Part shown: piece by piece, positions 58,372 through 64,000 of the stretch
How positions within the stretch are numbered: the stretch's first letter is position 1
How the letters are laid out: the number at the start of each line of letters is the position of its first letter
Source of the DNA: G963422745 sp965214285
GTDB taxonomy: Bacteria; Actinomycetota; Acidimicrobiia; Acidimicrobiales; Aldehydirespiratoraceae
Assembly (NCBI GenBank): GCA_965214285.1
Contig: OZ243946.1
Coordinates: 1,860,001 to 1,924,000 of the forward strand
Length of the DNA stretch: 64,000 bases
Direction of reading: 5' to 3'
Made by a program: the position numbers and the translations under genes
The notes under the pieces: generated by a model
What the model was told of the DNA's origin: nothing
Database searches by the model: none
Seen by the model: only the letters and a program-made list of their open reading frames with translations

Positions 58372-59571
58372 ATGGCAAACGACGACATCTGGATCCTCGG
58401 GATCAACATGACGAAGTTCGGCAAGCACTTCGAGCTCGACACCATCGACCTCGCCGCCGAGGCGTCCATGGCGGCCCTCGCGGATGCCGATGTGACCATG
58501 GCCGACATCGGCATGCTCGCCTTCGGCAACCTGCGCGGCAACGCCACCGGCCAGACGCTGCTCAAGCAGATCGGCCAGACCGGCGTGCCGGTGTTCAACG
58601 TCACCAACGCCTGCGCCACCGGCGCAACGGCGCTGCGCACCGCGATCATGGCGATCAAGTCCGGCGAGTGCGACATGGGCCTCGCCGTCGGCGTGGAGAA
58701 GCTCGCCGGGGCGGGCCTGCTGGTCGGCGGCTCTGCCAAGAGCGACGAGAACGTGTACCGGCCCAGCGGCCGCCACGGCGCGGTGGCGCCCCTCGATGGC
58801 AGGGTCGGCACCGTCACCATGCCCGGCGTGTTCGCCCAGGTCGGCATGGAGTACCTCTACGAGCACGACTACAGCGGTGCCGAGTTCGAGCTGTTCGCCC
58901 GCATCTCCGAGAAGAACCACCGCCACTCCACGCTCAACCCGCTGGCCGCTTACAGCATGGAGATGTCGCTGTCCCAGATCATGGGCGACGTGATGATCGC
59001 CTACCCCAACACCCGCCCGATGTGCTCGGCCAACTGCGACGGCGCGGCGGCTGCGGTGCTGGTGTCGGGCGAGAAGCTGCGCTCGCTGTCGCCCGAGCAG
59101 CAGCGCCGGGCGGTGCGGGTGCGGGCCTCGGTGCTGACCAGCGACCCCTGGCAGGAGGCCTGCCATGTGCTGCCCGATGTCAACACCTTGACCCGCAACG
59201 CCGCCACCCAGGCATACGAGGCCGCGGGCGTCGGCCCCGAAGACCTCGACCTGGTGGAGCTGCACGACTGCTTCGCCACCGCCGAGCTGGTCCACTACGA
59301 CAACCTCATGCTGTGCGAGCCTGGGGGAGCGGTCGACCTGTTCGAGTCCGGCGCCACCACCCGGGACGGCAGCGTGCCGGTCAACGTGTCGGGCGGCCTG
59401 GAGTCCAAGGGCCATCCGATCTCGGCCACCGGCATCGCCAACGTGTGGGAGATCTGCCATCACGTCCGCGGCGAGGCCGGGGACCGCCAGATCGAAGGCG
59501 CTCGCATCGGCCTGGCGCACGTGATCGGCCTCGGCTCGGCCTGCGGCGTCCACATCCTCGAAGCCGCCTGA
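58372..59571 (+). CDS. Thiolase family protein (SCPx-type acetyl-CoA acyltransferase)
   Basis: This 399-residue thiolase has all catalytic elements: nucleophile Cys in VTNACATGATALRT, His in VELHDCFATAELVHY, and His in GLESKGHPISATG. It therefore should cleave 3-oxoacyl-CoA, in contrast to the degenerate thiolase-fold protein at 14.7 kb. It works with the preceding DUF35 protein. ATG 58372 follows AAGGA; ATG 58363, three codons earlier, sits too close to it. The end of a degradation pathway shared with the Rieske and hydantoinase genes is plausible but not proven. Confidence 0.87.
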   Translation: MANDDIWILGINMTKFGKHFELDTIDLAAEASMAALADADVTMADIGMLAFGNLRGNATGQTLLKQIGQTGVPVFNVTNACATGATALRTAIMAIKSGECDMGLAVGVEKLAGAGLLVGGSAKSDENVYRPSGRHGAVAPLDGRVGTVTMPGVFAQVGMEYLYEHDYSGAEFELFARISEKNHRHSTLNPLAAYSMEMSLSQIMGDVMIAYPNTRPMCSANCDGAAAAVLVSGEKLRSLSPEQQRRAVRVRASVLTSDPWQEACHVLPDVNTLTRNAATQAYEAAGVGPEDLDLVELHDCFATAELVHYDNLMLCEPGGAVDLFESGATTRDGSVPVNVSGGLESKGHPISATGIANVWEICHHVRGEAGDRQIEGARIGLAHVIGLGSACGVHILEAA

Positions 59572-59612
59572 CACACAGGCGCCGGCCGTGGAAGCGCGCC
59601 GCGGCGTTCGCT

Positions 59613-59618
59613 TACGAT
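59613..59618 (+). promoter_or_regulatory. -10 element TACGAT for the Rieske oxygenase (leaderless)
   Basis: TACGAT ends 7 nt before ATG 59626. This excludes the in-frame ATG at 59617, which overlaps the hexamer. Confidence 0.5.
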
Positions 59619-59625
59619 GCGGTCG

Positions 59626-60603
59626 ATGATGCTGACCGGCAACAGCCCGCTTCGCCGCTACTGGCATCCGGTGGCGGAGCCAGCCGACCTCGATGCCGGG
59701 CCGCTTGGCGTGACCCTGCTCGGCGAGCCGCTGGTGCTGTATCGCAGCGGCGAGAGCATCGTGGCGGCGCCGGATCGCTGCCCGCACCGCCAGGCGCCGC
59801 TGTCGGCCGGCTCGATGCGCGACGGCACCCTCGTCTGCGCATACCACGGCTGGGGTTTCGGCGCAGCCGGCAGATGCGTGACGGTGCCGTCGTCGGGCGC
59901 CGATGCCCGCATCCCGCCTGCGGCCCACCTGAGCTGCGCACACGTCGCCGAGCGCTACGGGCTGATCTGGGTCGCCCTCGACGAGCCGGCAGAGCCGATC
60001 CCGGCCATCGCCCAGGATGCCGATCCGGCGTTTCGCCGCATCAACACCGGCGTGGAGACCTGGCACACCGCCGCCACCCGCATGGTCGACAACTTCTTGG
60101 ACATCGCCCACTTCCCGTGGGTGCACGTGGGCACTTTCGGACGCGGCCAGGCAACCGAGGTGCCGCCGATCGACATCGTCGAGCTCGACGAGCACTTCAC
60201 CGGCTACGCCTACGAGGTGGACGCCGCCAATCCCGCTGAGGCGGTCTCCACCAGCGGCAGCGACGCCGAGGTCGTGCATCGCCACATGAGCACCGGCTAC
60301 GCCCTGCCGCTGCTGGTGCGCAGCACGATCCGCTACGCCGACGGGCTGGAGCACATCTTGCTGCTGTGCTCTACGCCGGCCGACGACGACACCTCGCTGT
60401 TCACGTTCGTGGTCTGGCGCAACGACGACCACAGCGTGCCCGCCGAGGAGGTGGTCTCCTTCGACCGGGCCATCGGCGCAGAGGACAAGGCCATGCTGGA
60501 GCGACTCGACGGCCCGCTGCCCTTGGAGCAGACCGGCCTGGTGAGCGTGCAGTCCGACAAGGCGTCGGTTCACTGGCGGCGCCGCTTCGCCGAACTCGCC
60601 TGA
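59626..60603 (+). CDS. Rieske [2Fe-2S] non-heme iron oxygenase
   Basis: This 325-residue oxygenase component has the Rieske motif CPHRQAPLSAG followed 17 residues later by CAYHGWGF, giving the Cys-His/Cys-His ligands. The mononuclear iron site is DNFLDIAHFPWVH, with two His and probably a later Asp. The size and C-terminal domain resemble vanillate O-demethylase or phenylpropionate-type oxygenases that demethylate or hydroxylate aromatic or cyclic substrates. It needs a reductase encoded elsewhere. It lies in the catabolic cluster before the VOC, cupin and hydantoinase genes. Confidence 0.88.
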   Translation: MMLTGNSPLRRYWHPVAEPADLDAGPLGVTLLGEPLVLYRSGESIVAAPDRCPHRQAPLSAGSMRDGTLVCAYHGWGFGAAGRCVTVPSSGADARIPPAAHLSCAHVAERYGLIWVALDEPAEPIPAIAQDADPAFRRINTGVETWHTAATRMVDNFLDIAHFPWVHVGTFGRGQATEVPPIDIVELDEHFTGYAYEVDAANPAEAVSTSGSDAEVVHRHMSTGYALPLLVRSTIRYADGLEHILLLCSTPADDDTSLFTFVVWRNDDHSVPAEEVVSFDRAIGAEDKAMLERLDGPLPLEQTGLVSVQSDKASVHWRRRFAELA

Positions 60604-60737
60604 GCCGCGGGGCTCGCCTGAGCCGCAGAGCAAGCCCGAGAGGAGGTCTGAGGCCCGATTTCGGCGGCGGGCGGGCTGATCGGGCACAATCAGAGCAAGC
60701 GACAGGCGACAGGGCCAGGCACGAAAGGGGCACAGCG

Positions 60738-61235
60738 ATGACGATCCGGGGCATGAACCACGCGGTGCTCTACGTGACCGACCAGCAGCGTCACCGGCGC
60801 TTCTACGCGGATGTGCTGGGCTTCGAGACGGTGATCGACGGCCCCGGCCCGTATGTGTTCATGCGCGCCCCGGCGTCGGACAACCATCACGACATCGCCT
60901 TCTTCGGCATCGGCGAGGCCGCCGGGCCTTCCGAGGCGGGGCGGCGCACGGTGGGCCTGTACCACCTGGCCTGGGAGGTGGGCAGCCTCGACGAGCTGGC
61001 CGAGATGCAACAGCGCCTCACCGCAGCCGGAGCGCTGGTCGGGGCATCTGATCACGGGGTGAACAAGTCGCTGTACGCCAAGGACCCCGACGGGATCGAG
61101 TTCGAAGTGATGTGGCTCGCGCCGGCCGAGCATTGGGGCGACGAGGAGCACGAAGCGGTGATCCGCCCGCTCGACATCGACGCCGACCGCCGCCGTTTCG
61201 CCGAGCTGCAAGGCCCGGCGGGGGGTGCTGCGTGA
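60738..61235 (+). CDS. VOC-superfamily protein (glyoxalase/extradiol dioxygenase-like)
   Basis: This 165-residue protein has two vicinal-oxygen-chelate beta-alpha repeats: MNHAVLYVTDQQRHRRFYAD with FYADVLGFE, and GLYHLAWEVGSLDELAEM ending in KDPDGIEFEVMW. The metal ligands are probably the His in MNHAVLY, the His in LYHLAWEV and the Glu in IEFEVMW. The form fits single-domain type I extradiol dioxygenase or glyoxalase-like enzymes; the substrate is unknown. ATG 60738 follows GAAAGGGG. The stop overlaps the cupin start by 4 nt. Confidence 0.85.
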   Translation: MTIRGMNHAVLYVTDQQRHRRFYADVLGFETVIDGPGPYVFMRAPASDNHHDIAFFGIGEAAGPSEAGRRTVGLYHLAWEVGSLDELAEMQQRLTAAGALVGASDHGVNKSLYAKDPDGIEFEVMWLAPAEHWGDEEHEAVIRPLDIDADRRRFAELQGPAGGAA

Positions 61236-61612
61236 TTCCCGCCGAGCACTACTGCCACTTCCTCGACGACGCCGAGTTCTCCGACACCGACCGGCCGGGG
61301 TTCCGCCGCCGGGTGATCACCGGCGAGCACCTGCAGCTCTGCTTCTGGCGCATCGACGGCGGCGCCGAGGGCTCGTTCCTGCACCGCCACGACGACCACG
61401 AGCAGCTCGGCATCATCGCCAGAGGCAAGCTCGACTTCCGCATCGGCGACAGCGAGGACGCCAAGCGGGTGGTGCTCGGCGAAAACGAGTGCTACCTGGC
61501 CTCGGCGGGGGTGTGGCACGGCGACAGCGTGTTCATCGGCGACGACGAATACGGCGAGTGCTGGATCCTCGACATCTTCAGCCCGCCACGCGACGACCTC
61601 CGAGAGTCCTGA
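61232..61612 (+). CDS. Cupin-domain protein
   Basis: This 126-residue single cupin barrel has motif 1 as GSFLHRHDDHEQLGIIARGKLDF, with His-x-His-x3-H-E type ligands, and motif 2 as ASAGVWHGD. It could be a small dioxygenase, isomerase or binding protein for a catabolic intermediate. GTG 61232 overlaps the VOC stop (GTGA), and its own stop overlaps the next start by one base (TGATG), so the genes are translationally coupled. Confidence 0.82.
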   Translation: MIPAEHYCHFLDDAEFSDTDRPGFRRRVITGEHLQLCFWRIDGGAEGSFLHRHDDHEQLGIIARGKLDFRIGDSEDAKRVVLGENECYLASAGVWHGDSVFIGDDEYGECWILDIFSPPRDDLRES

Positions 61613-63693
61613 TGGCCGACTGGCGCCTGGCTGTCGACATCGGCGGCACCTTCACCGATGCCGTGCTGCTTGATGCCGCCTCCGGGCGGGTCTTCGTGGA
61701 CAAGACCCTGACCACGCCCGCGGCGCCGCTGAACGGCGTGCGCAGCGCTTTGCGCGAGCTGCTGGCCAAGGCCGAGGTGTCGCCGGCGGAGATCACCAAG
61801 CCGATCGTTCACGCCACGACCCTGGTGACCAACGCACTCATCGAGGCCAAGACCGGCAAGGCCGCCCTGGTGACCACCAAGGGCTTCGGCGACACGCTGC
61901 TGATCCGCGACGAGCACCGCTACGACATGTACGACCTGCAGATCGAGTTCCCCGCACCGCCGATCCCCAGAGCGCTCACCTTCGAGATCGACGAACGGGT
62001 CAGCGCCGCGGGCACGGTGCTCACAGAGCCGTCGGACGAGGCCCTCGCAGCGCTGGCCGACGAGCTGCGGGCGGCCCAAGCCGAGGCGGTCGCGGTCTGT
62101 CTGCTCAACTCCTATGTGAACGCCGCCAACGAGCACGCCGTGGCCGACCACCTGAGCAGCGAGCTGGGCGTGGCGGTGTGTGCCTCTGCGGACATCTCGC
62201 CGCAGATACGCGAGTACCCGCGGATGATCACCGCCGCCTGCAACGCCGCCACCATGCCCGTCATCGGTCCGTATCTGGGCGAGCTTCAGGCGTGGCTGAC
62301 CGCCGAGGGCTTCGGCGGCTCGGTGCTGATGATGCTCTCCAACGGCGGCGTGGTCTCCGCCGACGATGCCGCTCGCGCGCCGATACGCCTTGTCGAGTCC
62401 GGCCCGGCCGCCGGGGCGCTGGCCGGGAGCTGGTTTGCCCGCCGTTTCGGCGAGGAACGGATGCTGTGCTTCGACATGGGCGGCACCACCGCCAAGGCCT
62501 GCCTGATCGAAGACGGCGAGCCCAGCCTGGTCAACACCTTCGAGGTGGCCCGCGCCTACCGCTTCAAGAAGGGCTCGGGATTCCCGGTGTCGACGCCGTC
62601 GGTCGATCTGGTGGAGATCGGCGCGGGCGGCGGCAGCCTCGCCCACACCGACCAGTTCGGCCTGCTGAAGGTCGGCCCCGAGTCCGCCGGCGCGGAGCCC
62701 GGCCCTGCCAGCTACGGCCAGGGCGGCGATGCGGCCGCGGTCACCGACGCCGATCTGCTGCTGGGCCTGCTGGACCCGGATGCGTTCCTGGGCGGCGACA
62801 TGCCCCTCGATGCCGGCGCCGCCCAGGAGGCGCTGGACTCTGTGGCCGCGGCGCTTGACCTGCCGTCGCTTGAGACCGCAGCCGGCGTGTACGAGGTCGT
62901 CAACCAGAACATGGCCGCAGCGGCGCGGATGCACGCCGTGGAGATGGGCGTGGACCTGCGGGGCGTGACGCTTTTGGCCTTCGGCGGCGCGGGGCCGGTG
63001 CACGCCTGCGCGGTGGCCGACCTGCTGGAGTCGCCACGGGTGATCTTCCCGGTCAACGCCAGCGTGCTCTCGGCGTTCGGCACGCTGGTGTCGCCGGTGC
63101 GCATCGACCTGGCCCGCTCGATGCCGCGCCTGATCGACGAGGTGAGCGACGCCGAGCGCGACGGGCTGCTCGACGAGCTTCGACAGCAGGGTCGCCGGGT
63201 GCTGCTCGCCGCAGGAGTCGACGACGAGGCCATCGTGTTCCGCTACGGGGTGGACGCCCGCTACGCAGGCCAGGGCAACGAGATCACGGTATGGGTCGGC
63301 GAAGGCGACCAGTGGCCGGCGGGCGCCGAGGAGGTGAAGGCGCGTTTCGAGGCCGAGTACAAGCGCATCTACGGCCTCGCCATCTCCGATGTGGCCGTCG
63401 AGGCGGTGACCTGGCGGCTGTCGGCGCTTGCGCCCGCGGCGGCGCTCGAACCGGTGCCCCTGAGCGCAGCGGCTGCGGGCCCTGAGCCGGTCAGCGTGCG
63501 CGAGGTGGTGTTTGCCCGCCACAGCGAGCCGCTGGGCACGCCGGTGTACCGCCGCGCCGATCTGGGGGCGGGCGCCCGCTTCGCCGGCCCCGCGATCGTG
63601 GAGGAACGCGAGACCACCAGCGTGATCCGGCCGGGCTGGGCCGTGGAGGTCGCCCCGGACGGCTCGCTGATAGCCGAGAGGAGCACGCCATGA
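61612..63693 (+). CDS. hyuA: Hydantoinase/oxoprolinase family protein, subunit A (HyuA)
   Basis: This 693-residue ASKHA-fold ATPase subunit has the N-terminal phosphate-binding VDIGGTFTDAVLLD, HATTLVTNALIEAKTGKAALV, FDMGGTTAKACLIEDG, the EIGAGGGSLA segment and VTLLAFGGAGPVHA. Together with HyuB it would open a cyclic imide or lactam, or carboxylate a ketone, in an ATP-dependent way (the family includes N-methylhydantoinase, 5-oxoprolinase and acetone carboxylase). It overlaps the cupin stop by one base and the hyuB start by 4 nt. The substrate is not readable. Confidence 0.9.
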   Translation: MADWRLAVDIGGTFTDAVLLDAASGRVFVDKTLTTPAAPLNGVRSALRELLAKAEVSPAEITKPIVHATTLVTNALIEAKTGKAALVTTKGFGDTLLIRDEHRYDMYDLQIEFPAPPIPRALTFEIDERVSAAGTVLTEPSDEALAALADELRAAQAEAVAVCLLNSYVNAANEHAVADHLSSELGVAVCASADISPQIREYPRMITAACNAATMPVIGPYLGELQAWLTAEGFGGSVLMMLSNGGVVSADDAARAPIRLVESGPAAGALAGSWFARRFGEERMLCFDMGGTTAKACLIEDGEPSLVNTFEVARAYRFKKGSGFPVSTPSVDLVEIGAGGGSLAHTDQFGLLKVGPESAGAEPGPASYGQGGDAAAVTDADLLLGLLDPDAFLGGDMPLDAGAAQEALDSVAAALDLPSLETAAGVYEVVNQNMAAAARMHAVEMGVDLRGVTLLAFGGAGPVHACAVADLLESPRVIFPVNASVLSAFGTLVSPVRIDLARSMPRLIDEVSDAERDGLLDELRQQGRRVLLAAGVDDEAIVFRYGVDARYAGQGNEITVWVGEGDQWPAGAEEVKARFEAEYKRIYGLAISDVAVEAVTWRLSALAPAAALEPVPLSAAAAGPEPVSVREVVFARHSEPLGTPVYRRADLGAGARFAGPAIVEERETTSVIRPGWAVEVAPDGSLIAERSTP

Positions 63694-64000
63694 GCAGCGC
63701 CTTCGACCCGGTGGAGCTGGAGATCTTGTGGCAGTCGCTGATCTCCACGGTCAACGAGCAGGCCCGCGCCTTGCAGCGCTCGGCGTTCTCGCCGATCGTG
63801 CGCGAGGCCGGCGATCTCGCCAACGCCGTCTTCGACCGCCGCGGCCGCATGGTCGCCCAGGCCGTCACCGGCACCCCCGGCCACATCAACTCGCTGGCCA
63901 TCGGCGCCGTCAACATCCTCGAGGAGTATCCCGTCGACGAGCTGGCGCCCGGCGACGTGCTGATCACCAACGACCCCTACAAGACCGCCGGCCAGCTGCT
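63690..64000 (+). CDS. hyuB: Hydantoinase B/oxoprolinase family protein, subunit B (HyuB), partial
   Basis: The first 103 codons are present before the window ends. The N-terminus FDPVELEILWQSLISTVNEQ, then SAFSPIVREAGDLANAVFD and AQAVTGTPGHINSLAIGA and LITNDPYKTAGQL, matches HyuB, which holds the catalytic metal site and partners HyuA. ATG 63690 overlaps the HyuA stop (ATGA). Confidence 0.92.
   Translation, partial: MSSAFDPVELEILWQSLISTVNEQARALQRSAFSPIVREAGDLANAVFDRRGRMVAQAVTGTPGHINSLAIGAVNILEEYPVDELAPGDVLITNDPYKTAGQL

Overview
The window reads as a high-GC actinomycete chromosome, most likely class Acidimicrobiia or a near relative (inference). The evidence is a mycothione reductase, the FtsR-type MerR / DUF151 nuclease / MerR gene order, the pdtaR-polA-rpsA-coaE-uvrB-uvrA order known from mycobacteria, and a complete type II fatty-acid operon. 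Fourteen genes carry a TANNNT -10 hexamer ending only 6-8 nt before the start codon, which indicates leaderless mRNAs. No CRISPR array, insertion sequence, integrase or rRNA was seen, and no gene-free stretch exceeds 300 bases.

0-18 kb holds housekeeping and catabolic genes. First come the MerR/DUF151 genes and gcvT. On the minus strand follow aroC, mycothione reductase, a fused indolepyruvate ferredoxin oxidoreductase, a luciferase-like flavin oxidoreductase, gcvP and an unknown beta-rich protein. A divergent DUF35 / thiolase-fold / EchA20-like acyl-CoA operon comes next, then HU, a FabZ-like dehydratase and a small membrane protein. 18-22.5 kb (minus strand) is fabD-fabH-fabG-acpP-fabF; FabD carries an unexpected C-terminal biotinyl-like domain without its lysine. 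22.6-36.4 kb contains tRNA-Leu(CAA), a DUF3105 lipoprotein, a coiled-coil protein, pdtaR and a replication/repair block (polA, rpsA, coaE, uvrB, uvrA, uvrC). 36.5-41.1 kb is a divergent nitrogen module: a GlnT/GmaS-type glutamine synthetase facing an mgsABC (glxBCD-like) three-piece glutamate-synthase relative, with an inverted-repeat operator over a symmetric -10 between them.

41.2-57.0 kb is the most unusual region, a polysaccharide-assembly island that looks lower in GC by eye. It contains three glycosyltransferases, one glycosyltransferase remnant, a Gfo/Idh/MocA oxidoreductase, an unrelated nth gene and two giant proteins of 1509 and 1557 residues. Each giant protein is two O-antigen-ligase/polymerase-like membrane modules in tandem with a C-terminal SnoaL-like domain. 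An extracytoplasmic domain of about 165 residues that I do not recognise (key motif RYGND..GW..W, ending in C-x5-C) occurs five times: once as a membrane-anchored protein, twice in tandem in one giant protein and twice in the other. Near-identical DNA tracts, a perfect 446-bp tandem repeat, a 33-bp minisatellite and the glycosyltransferase remnant show that the island grew by duplication, unequal crossing-over and gene conversion.

57.2-64 kb has an orphan Vsr endonuclease and a plus-strand catabolic cluster: DUF35 protein, thiolase, Rieske oxygenase, VOC protein, cupin, hydantoinase A and the start of hydantoinase B. Most junctions in the VOC-to-hydantoinase run overlap, which suggests one operon for degrading an unidentified carboxylated, ring or amide compound.
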